Positions 17,692 to 26,356 of a stretch of DNA of 64,000 nucleotides are shown one piece after another. Numbering within the stretch: the stretch's first letter is position 1; the number at the start of each line of letters is the position of its first letter. Below the pieces are notes generated by a model, which was given only the letters and a program-made list of their open reading frames with translations, had not been told where the DNA came from and did not search any database. A program made the translations under genes and the position numbers. Origin of the DNA: Pseudoramibacter porci (GTDB taxonomy: Bacteria > Bacillota > Clostridia > Eubacteriales > Eubacteriaceae); NCBI RefSeq assembly GCF_009696145.1, contig NZ_VUMO01000001.1:268056-332055 (forward strand). Reading direction: 5' to 3'.

Positions 17692-18966
17692 TTAAGATTT
17701 TAAATTACTCAGCGTCATGGTCATGATGCCGTCAGCCCAGTCGGCTTTGATCTGCGCGTTGTAAAAATCAGCGATGCCTTTGGCCATGGACAGGCCGATG
17801 CCGGAGCCTTCAATCTTGTTATTGTGGGAAGTGTCGCCGCGATAAAACCGCTCGAACAACTTGCTCGTATCGACGTGGCTGCCGTTTTTGTACGTATTCG
17901 AAACGGAAAGTATTTTGTTATTAAATCCCCTGGAAGCGACGTGAACGGTAATGGTACCGCCAGGATCGCAGTATTTGACGGCGTTTTCGAGCAGAATATT
18001 TAAGAGCTCCTCGAGGGTTTCTTTTTCGGCCTTGATTCTGACGTGCTCCTGAATGGTTGTGCTCAGGGTCAGATTTTTTTGCATAGCAGCACCGCGGTAT
18101 TCACTCGCAACATCGGAGGTGATTTGAGATAAATCTATTGTTGAGATCTGTAAATTCTGCTGTTCCTCGAGACGGGAGATTGCCATCAGGTTGTTGACTA
18201 AACTGTTCATGCGGTCGACCTGATTGAGTGTCGATTGGGTCCATTCGTTCTCACCGCTGAGGGCCTCCATCACTTCGGTGTTGGCGGAAATAACAGACAG
18301 TGGTGTTTTGAGTTCATGCCCTGCATTTGTAATAAACCGCTTTTGCTTTTCTGAGTTTTCAATAATGGGGTGAAGAACCCTTCTTGAAAAGAGTGTGACG
18401 ACGATAAAAAAGCACAATAAACAGAACAATCCGAAAATAATGGAAAATTTCATGATTTCACGGTTCGAGTGATCAAAATAAGTGACGTCCATAAAGACAA
18501 TGAGTTGGGCATCATCCTGTGGCGCTTCAATAAAATAGGCAAAAGATAAATTGTTTTGGTGAAAACGCCTGAGTTGATTTACCGTATTATCAGAAAATAC
18601 GCTGGATTGATTTTGATTTTTAAAGGCGGCTTTGGCCATTTTCTTCGCGCTAGAGCGGTTGATCGCACTAATATGCGTCAAGTCGTAGCGGAGCGGGTTG
18701 CCATTCTGATCGACGAGGACGCTAAAGTAACGAAGCTGAGAAGATGATTCGTCGGTGAGTTGCAGGCGATTCATGGTCTGCTTGTCGTTTTTTATATTGG
18801 AAGGCAACTCCCCATGATTTTTTGAAATGTAGCCTAACACGGATTGAATTTCATTGTTAGACTGATGTATATACATGATGTTGATCAGCCCTAAAACGGC
18901 AAGCAGGATAACTGCGACAGAACAGGTGGCGATCACGATAAATTTTCGCTGCAAAGATTTTATCAT
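17692..18966 (-). CDS. Sensor histidine kinase
   Basis: Membrane kinase of the two-component pair. I place the start at ATG 18966, eight bases after the regulator's stop and preceded by AAAGGAA, rather than the longer form that would overlap the regulator by 41 nt. Layout in 424 aa: TM1 ~10-32, an extracytoplasmic sensor region ~33-172, TM2 ~173-193, a HisKA domain with phospho-His 217 in NAGHELKTPLS, then HATPase with N-box ENAVKY and G-boxes GSGIGLSMAKG. No HAMP linker is evident between TM2 and HisKA. Signal unknown. Operon with the regulator and the alarmone synthetase. Confidence 0.92.
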   Translation of the reverse strand: MIKSLQRKFIVIATCSVAVILLAVLGLINIMYIHQSNNEIQSVLGYISKNHGELPSNIKNDKQTMNRLQLTDESSSQLRYFSVLVDQNGNPLRYDLTHISAINRSSAKKMAKAAFKNQNQSSVFSDNTVNQLRRFHQNNLSFAYFIEAPQDDAQLIVFMDVTYFDHSNREIMKFSIIFGLFCLLCFFIVVTLFSRRVLHPIIENSEKQKRFITNAGHELKTPLSVISANTEVMEALSGENEWTQSTLNQVDRMNSLVNNLMAISRLEEQQNLQISTIDLSQITSDVASEYRGAAMQKNLTLSTTIQEHVRIKAEKETLEELLNILLENAVKYCDPGGTITVHVASRGFNNKILSVSNTYKNGSHVDTSKLFERFYRGDTSHNNKIEGSGIGLSMAKGIADFYNAQIKADWADGIMTMTLSNLKS

Positions 18967-18973
18967 ATGGCTT

Positions 18974-19657
18974 CTATTCCTTTTGGATGAGACAAAACGG
19001 GCCGGACGCTTCACCAGAGATCACGGCATCGGCGCCAATCGCGTCCAATTTCTGGTTAAGGTACGAAATGTAAATCCAAACGATTTGATATTCGTCCTCA
19101 TCCGCGCTAACCTCTTTATCACTCCAGACGTGATGATAAAGGGTTTTCGAGGGGATTGATTTTCCCGGATTCAGCAGGAAATAACGAATCATGCGGCCTT
19201 CCGGTGAAGAAAGTTGAATGGCACTGTCACAACTTAAGGTGTCGTTCTCTGCGTCAAACTGCACACGGCCAAATGAAAGGGACGTTGGGGTGTAATCCTC
19301 AGCCCGGCGTGTGACAGAGCGGATACGCGCCAACAATTCTTTCATCGCGAAAGGCTTTGTTAAATAATCGTCAGCACCAGCTTCGAGACCGTTAACGCGG
19401 TCGTCCACTTCAACCTTGGCAGTTAAGAAAATAGCAGGCGTCGTGTCGCCGGCATTTCTTAGCCGTTTAAGGACATCGATCCCGTTCAATTTTGGCATCA
19501 TAATGTCGAAGATGTAGCAATCGTAAAGTCCAGTTTCGGCTTTTTCAACAGCCTCTGCACCATTGGAAGCGAGGTCGACTTCGTATTGATAGATGCCGAG
19601 AAAGGCCTGAATGGCCCGCTGCATCGCCGATTCATCTTCGGCCAGTAATATTTTCAT
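18974..19657 (-). CDS. OmpR/PhoB-family response regulator
   Basis: 227 aa: receiver domain with acidic pair E7/D8, phospho-acceptor D51 in YIFDIMMPKLNG and switch Lys in FLTAKVEV, then an OmpR-type winged helix (~130-225; QLSSPEGRMIRYFLLNPGKSIPSKTLYHHVW). AAGGAG lies six bases before the ATG, inside the end of the relQ-like gene's 13-nt spacer. Target genes are unknown; autoregulation of this operon would be typical. Confidence 0.94.
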   Translation of the reverse strand: MKILLAEDESAMQRAIQAFLGIYQYEVDLASNGAEAVEKAETGLYDCYIFDIMMPKLNGIDVLKRLRNAGDTTPAIFLTAKVEVDDRVNGLEAGADDYLTKPFAMKELLARIRSVTRRAEDYTPTSLSFGRVQFDAENDTLSCDSAIQLSSPEGRMIRYFLLNPGKSIPSKTLYHHVWSDKEVSADEDEYQIVWIYISYLNQKLDAIGADAVISGEASGPFCLIQKE

Positions 19658-19670
19658 GCTGTTCTCCTTT

Positions 19671-20312
19671 TCACTCTTTTTCCTTGATTAAATTGCGGAT
19701 GGTCTGCATCGAAATATCGCAGGAGGCCAATTCGTCGGCACAGCGTTTTAACTCCTGACTGAGGAGTTCGGCACGTTTTGGATCGATATTTTTTTTGTAG
19801 CTGACTTGATGCTCCAGACTCGCCCAAGTATCCATGGCGATGGTGCGCAGCTGAATCTCTACGAAATAGTGTCCTGGTTTGTTGCCGCATACATCCGCGT
19901 AGGGGGTCTTGATTGAAAGAATCAAGTGATAACTGCGATAGCCGTTGGGCTTAACGTGGCGGATGTAATCTTTGCGTTCGACAATATCGCAGTCGTCAAA
20001 ATTTTCGATGATGTGAATCACACGGTCAATATCGTCTCGAAAAGTGGTGACCACGCGTATGCCGATGGCATCAGTCAATTCGTGCAGTGCAGAATAGGGG
20101 GTTGCAGGAAGATGGCGCCGCTTACATTTTTCGATCATGCTGTCTTCGTGCTTGACGCGTCCATTGATATGTTCAAACAAAGCTTCGCCCGTTTCCAGAC
20201 GATGCTTTTCGCTTGCTGATTTCAGCCGGCCCGTGATGTCATCTAAAATGTCATTGAGATGCGTTTGATAAGGGCCGTATATGTTTGTATTAGATGGGGT
20301 ATTAATATTCAT
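19671..20312 (-). CDS. relQ: Small alarmone synthetase (RelQ/YjbM-like)
   Basis: Single-domain (p)ppGpp synthetase: 213 aa with the RelA/SpoT synthetase core and no HD hydrolase, TGS or ACT domains. Motifs: the basic region KCKRRHLPATPYSALHELTDAIGIRV, IRHVKPNGYRSYHLIL and VEIQLRTIAMDTWASLEHQ with the catalytic Glu/Gln. It transfers pyrophosphate from ATP to GDP/GTP. First gene of an operon with the two-component system. I see no ribosome site before the ATG; a CATAAT box (20326-20321) lies 7-8 nt upstream, so the message could start at or next to the AUG (leaderless), but the -35 is poor. Confidence 0.92.
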   Translation of the reverse strand: MNINTPSNTNIYGPYQTHLNDILDDITGRLKSASEKHRLETGEALFEHINGRVKHEDSMIEKCKRRHLPATPYSALHELTDAIGIRVVTTFRDDIDRVIHIIENFDDCDIVERKDYIRHVKPNGYRSYHLILSIKTPYADVCGNKPGHYFVEIQLRTIAMDTWASLEHQVSYKKNIDPKRAELLSQELKRCADELASCDISMQTIRNLIKEKE

Positions 20313-20447
20313 AATTAGTATTATGACAAATGAATCTTAATTTTCAGGCTAAAATATTAAGTGAACACAGAGGAGTTAGATGGGCCTAAATGCTTAATTA
20401 TTGGTGCGGTCCCTTGAATTTCCTTTAATGCGTGCTAAAATAGTCTT

Positions 20448-20523
20448 ATCAAAGAAATCATGTGAGAATCGCAGGATTCGGTTGCTGTTGATACAAGGCA
20501 CTTTATGTATCAGCAGTTTTTTT
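20448..20523 (+). ncRNA. Candidate small RNA, ~75 nt
   Basis: In the intergenic gap between the divergent-looking relQ and the end of the glycogen operon, the plus strand has TTGAAT (20414-20419), 16 nt, TAAAAT (20436-20441). About 75 nt follow, with a GAATC/GATTC hairpin (20466-20470 with 20475-20479) and a terminator hairpin TGATACA/TGTATCA (20489-20495 with 20506-20512), then seven T (20517-20523). No plus-strand gene follows, so this would be a free-standing RNA. Not matched to a known family. Confidence 0.4.
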
Positions 20524-20527
20524 ATGC

Positions 20528-20569
20528 AAAAACATCCTCTTCCTGACAAGGTGTGCCAAGCAGAGGATG
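20528..20569 (-). terminator. Intrinsic terminator of the glycogen operon
   Basis: CATCCTCT (20533-20540) pairs with AGAGGATG (20562-20569). On minus a U-run from 20532 to 20528 follows, just after the stop of the GH13 gene. Confidence 0.7.
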
Positions 20570-20579
20570 GGCGTGTTTT

Positions 20580-22532
20580 TTATTCATTTTCATTATCAAT
20601 GATTTGCGTCAACAGGGACTGGATTTCATTGCGGTCCTTGAATAATTTTTTTGCTGTCGTCTGTAAACGATAAATTTTCGCTGAAAGTGGCAAAACGGTA
20701 ATACCGTCCAGCTTTTCCCAAGTGTGATTGAGCATGTCTCTTCCAATGACGCCGCGGAATAAATCGTGCTTGAGGGTTACAAATGCGTGGTCGGAGCGGT
20801 TGAAAAGACATAAAATGACGGTCTGTTTATAAACCCTCAAGTAAGCGAGGAGATCATCTGTCGTTTTAATCGGGTACCATTTACCGCGAGTGAGGGTTTT
20901 ACTCTTGCAGCGCAGAGTTGTGATGGCCTCATACCATTTTAAAAGACTTTTGTCTTCGCAGCCCCAGGGATAAGTGCCTCTGTTGTACGGATCTTCAAAG
21001 CCCTCACAGCCAGCTTCATCGCCATAATAGATACAGGGGACGCCAGGGAATGTCATTTGAATCAAGCTGAGGAGCTTGAGCCGTTTAATGGCCAGGCTGC
21101 GTTGTTTGGAGTTGAGTTTAAAAGCTTCTTTTTCCGCGTCCGTCATATTTTTTCCGTCTACACCAGAAAGAACAGTCAACGCTCTTGCGCGATCGTGAGA
21201 ATCGATGAGATTCATATTGGACATGAATTGTTCCTTCGGGTAGGTTTCATACAATGACATCATCTGACGGATCGCTGTCTTAGAAGAGATGTTGTACAAA
21301 AGAAAATCATTGAACGTTTGCCTGAAAGGATAATTCATCACTGCGTCGAGTTCGTGCCCCATAAAATATTGACGCTGCACACCATAAGAGACTTTATTTG
21401 ACGCATTTTCCCAGACTTCGCCGATGAGGATGTTATCTTCCCCCTCTTCGAGCAGCGCAGTCTTTAAGTCAGCGATAAAGTCGTCAGGCAACTCATCCGC
21501 GACGTCGAGACGCCATCCGGAAGCGCCATCACGGATCCATTTTCGGATTACACTGTTTTGGCCTTTGAAAATGTAATCGCGGTAGGCCGGATTGTTTTCC
21601 TCAACATCGGGCATATTGCCGATGCCCCACCAGGAGTCGTATTGATCTGGATAATTACTGAATCGATACCAGCTGTAATAAGGAGAATCCTTAGATTGAT
21701 AGGCGCCGACGGTCGGGAAACGTCCATATTTATTGAAATAAATAGAATCATCGCCGGTATGGTTGAAAACGCCGTCTAGAATCACGTGGATGCCTCTTTT
21801 TCTTGCTTCAGCACACAGTCGGATAAAGATGTCTTCGTCGCCGAATTCCCGGGCGATGATTTTATAATCGGCCGTATTGTATTTGTGATTGCTGTTGGCT
21901 TCAAAAATTGGGTTGAGATATAAAATCGATACGTTCAGCGATTTTAAATAATCGAGTTTTTCTATAATGCCTTCTAGTGTTCCGCCGAAATAGTCCCAGT
22001 AATCGATCGATCCATCTTGATTACGAAAATAATGAGGGCTGTCATGCCAATCTCCGTGTACGAGTGAAGAAGGGAAAAAGCTCGGCTGATGCGTAGGGTG
22101 CTGCGGTCTCGCGAATCGATCGGGGAAAATTTGATACATGATACCGTCTTTGTACCAGCTTGGCACTGAGCGTCCTTTATCAAATAGTGTGATTTGATAG
22201 GATGGGACGTCATCGCGGCTGGTGTAAATTTCACCTTCGCCGCCGAGATGATCGCCTTGGGTGCCGTATTGATACTGGTGGTTGTACGCTTCAAATTGAA
22301 AGTGGTACCAAAGCAGTCCCGGCTGACTTGGCATTTGGAGCGTTACACTGAACAGATCTGTGCCGTTCTCCGGTTTTAAGTCGTACCAATGCTCAGAATT
22401 GCGATAAAAGGTTTGCAGCCGAATGTTCATCACATCGTGTGCTTCGACCCTTATGGTAACAGAAGAGCCAGTTGGAATGGCTCCAAATGGCTCTCTTAAT
22501 TTCAAATCAAATGAATCATGTCTAAAATACAT
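20580..22532 (-). CDS. GH13 glycosidase, neopullulanase/cyclomaltodextrinase-like
   Basis: Hydrolyses alpha-glucans, probably debranched or linear maltodextrins from glycogen. 650 aa: an N-terminal CBM34-like beta domain (~1-110), then the catalytic barrel with all four GH13 regions: DGVFNHTG (253-260), GWRLDVADE (339-347, nucleophile D343), GEVWE (371-375, acid E372) and NLIDSHDRA (441-449, D447). It ends in a short beta domain. No signal peptide, so cytoplasmic. Last gene of the glycogen operon, 12 nt after glgA; no clear ribosome site, consistent with coupling. Neopullulanase versus maltogenic amylase cannot be separated by eye. Confidence 0.9.
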   Translation of the reverse strand: MYFRHDSFDLKLREPFGAIPTGSSVTIRVEAHDVMNIRLQTFYRNSEHWYDLKPENGTDLFSVTLQMPSQPGLLWYHFQFEAYNHQYQYGTQGDHLGGEGEIYTSRDDVPSYQITLFDKGRSVPSWYKDGIMYQIFPDRFARPQHPTHQPSFFPSSLVHGDWHDSPHYFRNQDGSIDYWDYFGGTLEGIIEKLDYLKSLNVSILYLNPIFEANSNHKYNTADYKIIAREFGDEDIFIRLCAEARKRGIHVILDGVFNHTGDDSIYFNKYGRFPTVGAYQSKDSPYYSWYRFSNYPDQYDSWWGIGNMPDVEENNPAYRDYIFKGQNSVIRKWIRDGASGWRLDVADELPDDFIADLKTALLEEGEDNILIGEVWENASNKVSYGVQRQYFMGHELDAVMNYPFRQTFNDFLLYNISSKTAIRQMMSLYETYPKEQFMSNMNLIDSHDRARALTVLSGVDGKNMTDAEKEAFKLNSKQRSLAIKRLKLLSLIQMTFPGVPCIYYGDEAGCEGFEDPYNRGTYPWGCEDKSLLKWYEAITTLRCKSKTLTRGKWYPIKTTDDLLAYLRVYKQTVILCLFNRSDHAFVTLKHDLFRGVIGRDMLNHTWEKLDGITVLPLSAKIYRLQTTAKKLFKDRNEIQSLLTQIIDNENE

Positions 22533-22544
22533 ATACTACACGCT

Positions 22545-23978
22545 TTAATTTAATCTTCCGCAAATTTTTTTGTAATAGTAGAGATAGGTTTCGGCTGAGT
22601 GGCGCCAGTTAAAGTCGCAAGACAGCGCGTTTTTCGTTAACTGCTTCCAATCGTCTTTGTAATCATAAAACAGCCCGACAGCTTTTTGGATCGTAAAAAG
22701 CATATCGTGAGCATTGTAGGTTGCAAAGGAATAGCCGTTGCCTTCTTTTGTCTGTGAATTGTAGTAATGGACAGTGTCTTTTAAGCCGCCCGTTTCACGG
22801 ACAATGGGAATGGAGCCGTAGCGCATCGCGATCATTTGAGACAGACCGCAGGGCTCAAACTTAGAGGGCATCAGGAACATGTCGGTGCCCGCGTAGATCT
22901 TGCGGGACAAGTCTTCGTCGAAAGTAATGCAAGCACGCATTTTGTCTGGATAGTATCCGGCAACATCGCGCAGCATGTTTTCGTAGCCGGCTTCGCCGGT
23001 GCCCAGAACCACAAACTGCAATTCCATTTGAAGAATTTCGTGAATAACAGCCGCGACGAGATCCAGCCCTTTTTGTTCCGTTAAGCGTGTGATCATTCCG
23101 ATAATCGGTTTATTGGGATCGACAGGCAGATTCAGATGCTTCTGAAGGGCAGCCTTGTTTTCCATTTTTTTGCCGTAGCTGCTGGTATAATTTGTCCAAA
23201 TGTGCGGATCTGTCTGCGGGTTATACTCTTTATCGTTAATGCCGTTAAGGATGCCGATTTCATGATCGGCAATATCGCGAATCACACCGTCGAGATGTTC
23301 CCCGTAATAAGGATCCTTGATTTCTTCGGCGTAAGTCGGAGAAACTGTCGTGACAAGATCTGAGCAATACAGCGCGCCTTTCATGAAGTTGACGTCTTCG
23401 TAGAATTCCAGAGTAGACGGGAAATAATCGAAATTAATTAAATTGGCGATGTCTTTGAAGCCGTACACCCCCTGGAATTTCAGGTTGTGAATGGTGAAAA
23501 CCGTCTTCATGTTCTGATAATGCCAGCTGTATTGTTCCTTGTACAGATAGGGGATCAGCGCAGTCTGCCAATCGTGGCAGTGCAGGACATCAGGATAAAA
23601 ATCGACGTAGGGAATAAATTCCAAAACAGCGCGGCAGAAGAAAATAAACCGTTCTGCTTCGTCGTAGTAGCCGTACAAACCTGGACGCTTAAAATAATAC
23701 TCGTTGTCAATGAAATAAAAGGTGACGTTGTCGCTCTTGTATTCCAAAATGCCGCAATACTGATCGTTTGATCCGATATGGACATAAAATGAGTTAACGA
23801 ATTTAAATTGATGTGTGTAGGTTTCCGGAATGCATTCGTACTTCGGAAGGACAACACGAATATCTGTTTCCTCTGCTGGAAACGCCTTTGGCAGCGAGCC
23901 GATGACATCACCGAGCCCGCCGCTTTTGGCAAAAGGAAAAGCTTCAGAAGCTGCAAATAGGACTTTGAGCTTATCCAT
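22545..23978 (-). CDS. glgA: Glycogen synthase (ADP-glucose)
   Basis: Extends alpha-1,4-glucan chains with ADP-glucose; GT5 family. Motifs: KSGGLGDVIGSLPKA at residues 18-32 (ADP-glucose binding), HCHDWQTALIPYL, TIHNLKFQGVY, NGINDKEYNP, and the C-terminal PSKFEPCGLSQM with the catalytic Glu. 477 aa is standard. Its ATG abuts the glgD stop codon with AAGGAG inside the glgD tail, so the two are tightly coupled. Confidence 0.97.
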   Translation of the reverse strand: MDKLKVLFAASEAFPFAKSGGLGDVIGSLPKAFPAEETDIRVVLPKYECIPETYTHQFKFVNSFYVHIGSNDQYCGILEYKSDNVTFYFIDNEYYFKRPGLYGYYDEAERFIFFCRAVLEFIPYVDFYPDVLHCHDWQTALIPYLYKEQYSWHYQNMKTVFTIHNLKFQGVYGFKDIANLINFDYFPSTLEFYEDVNFMKGALYCSDLVTTVSPTYAEEIKDPYYGEHLDGVIRDIADHEIGILNGINDKEYNPQTDPHIWTNYTSSYGKKMENKAALQKHLNLPVDPNKPIIGMITRLTEQKGLDLVAAVIHEILQMELQFVVLGTGEAGYENMLRDVAGYYPDKMRACITFDEDLSRKIYAGTDMFLMPSKFEPCGLSQMIAMRYGSIPIVRETGGLKDTVHYYNSQTKEGNGYSFATYNAHDMLFTIQKAVGLFYDYKDDWKQLTKNALSCDFNWRHSAETYLYYYKKICGRLN

Positions 23979-25094
23979 TTACAAACTCCTTCCTTTCGTT
24001 AAAATAATGGGATCATCTTTTGTTCCTACTAGTGTTGCTTTATCGCGAATGGTGCAGTATTTATCCAAGATGACATTTTTCAGCGTGACGTTGTCGCCGA
24101 TGACGGCGTGTTGCATAATGATGCAGTTATCAATGTGCGCATCTTTTCCGATTTTGGAATCTCTGAATAAAACAGAGTTGTTGATTTTTCCGTCAATTTT
24201 GCAACCGGAACCAACAATGGAATGATTGACGGCAACATCCGGACCGTAATTTGTCGGGTGATTGTCCTTGGTTTTGGTATAAATTTGGTGTTCGCCGTGG
24301 AATAATTCTTCCATGACATCAAAGTCCAGCAGATCCTGGTTGCTTTCCTGATAACGCTTCATGGAATTAACGCGGGATAGATAACCCGTGTGCGGTGCAC
24401 CGAAAATGCGCAGCGTATCGAGATTATCGCGGATCACATCCATTAAATCCCATTCGCCGATGGCGTTCGCTTTATCGAGCAAATCGAGAAGCACTTTCCG
24501 CTTCACGATCATCATATCTGCGTAGACGTAATCGGAGTTGGATTCATCGTTACGGTGAATTGAACTGATACGGTAGCGGTTGAAATCCAAAAAGACGTCA
24601 TTTTTATTTAAATCAAAGGATGGACGAACCTTTTTAAAGATCATTGTGACATCAGCATTGTTCGTTTTGTGAATTTTATATGCTGGGTTAAAGTCAAAAG
24701 CGGTTACGAGGTTCGGGGCAGAAATGATTACATCTTCTGTATCGGGATTGTGATCTAAGAACATTTCGTTGTAGTAGAGATCGCGGACAGAAATCTTTAC
24801 GGAGTCGCCGTAGCGAACAGAGGAGTAACCCGAAAGAATTGACAGATCCTGCGTTTTTCTGGATAGGGACCATTCTTTACCGGTTCCCAAATGATCGATG
24901 AGGGAAGAGTATTTGTAAGACCCCACGACGCCGATGTGTTTAATCCCAGAATTGACCATGTTAGAGAGGGTAAAGTCGATTAGACGGTAACGGCCGCCAA
25001 AAGGCAGCGTTGACATGGAACGATTTTCCAACAGCGGTTTAAGATCTGTATTATCTCCATCAATATTTAAGATAAAACCAATTACGTTATTCAT
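23979..25094 (-). CDS. glgD: GlgD, ADP-glucose pyrophosphorylase regulatory subunit
   Basis: Nucleotidyltransferase-fold paralogue of GlgC found in Firmicutes, forming GlgCD heteromers that are more active than GlgC alone. 371 aa: N-terminal domain with FGGRYRLIDFTLSNMVNSGI, but the start reads FILNIDGDNTDLKPLLENRS in place of the glycine-rich GGxGxRL loop of GlgC, so it should be non-catalytic, as expected for GlgD. The C-terminal ~110 residues form the left-handed beta helix. AGGAGG precedes the ATG; 11 nt after glgC. Confidence 0.95.
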   Translation of the reverse strand: MNNVIGFILNIDGDNTDLKPLLENRSMSTLPFGGRYRLIDFTLSNMVNSGIKHIGVVGSYKYSSLIDHLGTGKEWSLSRKTQDLSILSGYSSVRYGDSVKISVRDLYYNEMFLDHNPDTEDVIISAPNLVTAFDFNPAYKIHKTNNADVTMIFKKVRPSFDLNKNDVFLDFNRYRISSIHRNDESNSDYVYADMMIVKRKVLLDLLDKANAIGEWDLMDVIRDNLDTLRIFGAPHTGYLSRVNSMKRYQESNQDLLDFDVMEELFHGEHQIYTKTKDNHPTNYGPDVAVNHSIVGSGCKIDGKINNSVLFRDSKIGKDAHIDNCIIMQHAVIGDNVTLKNVILDKYCTIRDKATLVGTKDDPIILTKGRSL

Positions 25095-25105
25095 TATGCC
25101 GCCTC

Positions 25106-26233
25106 CTAACCGTTAATGACCTGAATTTGCGAAGGATCGTCGTTTTCTGATGCGACAATCCGCGTATCTGCAGAAACCGTACCGCGGGGACCAACAATAC
25201 ATCTTTCCAGATGGGCGCCGTCTTTAATCACAGCACCGGTGTGTATAATACAGTCTTTGATGTAAGTGTGTTCACCGATCGTAATGTCGTGAGATAAAAT
25301 GGAATGTTCGACGTGTCCAAAGACCACACAGCCGTCGCAAATCAGCGAATGAGATACTTCCGCGTTTGGACCAATGTACTGCGGGTGACGGCTGTTATTA
25401 TTGGAAAAGATTCTAAAATTCGGATCGGTCAGGTCGAAATCGCAGGATTCGTCAAGCAAATCCATATTTGCGTCGTAGTAAGAATCAATGGTTCCGACAT
25501 CTTTCCAGTAATCGGAGAACATGTAGGCGAAAATACGCTTATTTTCATTGTGAAGGGCAGGGATGACGTTGTTGCCAAAGTCATTTTCTGAGTTCGGATC
25601 TTGCGCGTCTTCAATTAATGCTTTTCTTAGTACGGGCCAATTGAAAACGTAAATGCCCATAGACGCTTTGTTTGACTTCGGTTCTGGTGGTTTTTCCTGG
25701 AATTCTTGAATTCTCAGTTCGTCATTGGTCACCACGACGCCGAAACGGCTGGCTTCTTCCCAAGGTACTTCTCTGACTGCGATAGTCAGATCAGCTTGTT
25801 TGGATTTATGATAGGCGATCATTTTGGCGTAATCCATCTTGTAAATATGGTCGCCTGAAAGAATCAGCACATATTCCGGATTGAAGCGGTCAATGAAGTC
25901 GATGTTCTGGGTGATCGCATCGGCTGTGCCGTTGTACCAGCGCCCGCCTTTTTGTCCCATGTACGGCGGCAGAATGCGGACGCCGCCATTGACTTTGTCG
26001 AGTGCCCAAGCACTGCCGTTGCCGATATAATTGTTCAAAATATACGGACGGTATTGTGTCAGGACACCGACGACATCAATATTGGAATTCATACAGTTAC
26101 TCAACGGAAAATCGATAATACGGTATTTTCCCCCAAATAATACAGCTGGTTTTGCATTGTTTGCAGTCAAAGCTTTTAAGCGAGAGCCCTGACCGCCAGC
26201 TAACAACATAGCAACGCATTCAGTGTTCATCAT
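25106..26233 (-). CDS. glgC: Glucose-1-phosphate adenylyltransferase, catalytic subunit
   Basis: Makes ADP-glucose from ATP and glucose 1-phosphate, the committed step of glycogen synthesis. 375 aa. Active-site elements: [15 protein letters not shown] (near residue 10-23), [33 protein letters not shown] (Asp of the metal site) and FQEKP with the sugar-phosphate Lys. A C-terminal beta-helix domain carries the usual allosteric site. Two ATGs are adjacent at 26233 and 26230; AAGGAG spacing (4 vs 7 nt) slightly favours the second. Confidence 0.96.
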   Translation of the reverse strand: MMNTECVAMLLAGGQGSRLKALTANNAKPAVLFGGKYRIIDFPLSNCMNSNIDVVGVLTQYRPYILNNYIGNGSAWALDKVNGGVRILPPYMGQKGGRWYNGTADAITQNIDFIDRFNPEYVLILSGDHIYKMDYAKMIAYHKSKQADLTIAVREVPWEEASRFGVVVTNDELRIQEFQEKPPEPKSNKASMGIYVFNWPVLRKALIEDAQDPNSENDFGNNVIPALHNENKRIFAYMFSDYWKDVGTIDSYYDANMDLLDESCDFDLTDPNFRIFSNNNSRHPQYIGPNAEVSHSLICDGCVVFGHVEHSILSHDITIGEHTYIKDCIIHTGAVIKDGAHLERCIVGPRGTVSADTRIVASENDDPSQIQVING

Positions 26234-26261
26234 AACACTCCTTATCTCTCTTATTTTTTAT

Positions 26262-26339
26262 CATCAGCCGAAAAGGCTGTAGATATCTGGTGAAAGGTAT
26301 TTCAAGAGAGAACAATAGATATCTACTTTTCGGTTGATG
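26262..26339. repeat. Long imperfect hairpin between glgP and glgC
   Basis: Two arms pair: 26262-26275 with 26326-26339 (14 pairs, one G-T) and 26280-26288 with 26317-26325 (9 pairs), separated only by a 4-nt bulge on one side; the loop is 28 nt. No T-run follows on either strand, so it is not a standard terminator. It lies in the 123-nt space between glgP and glgC inside the operon and could be an RNA processing or stability element, or a miniature inverted-repeat remnant. Confidence 0.7.
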
Positions 26340-26356
26340 CTAATATCGTGTTGAAA

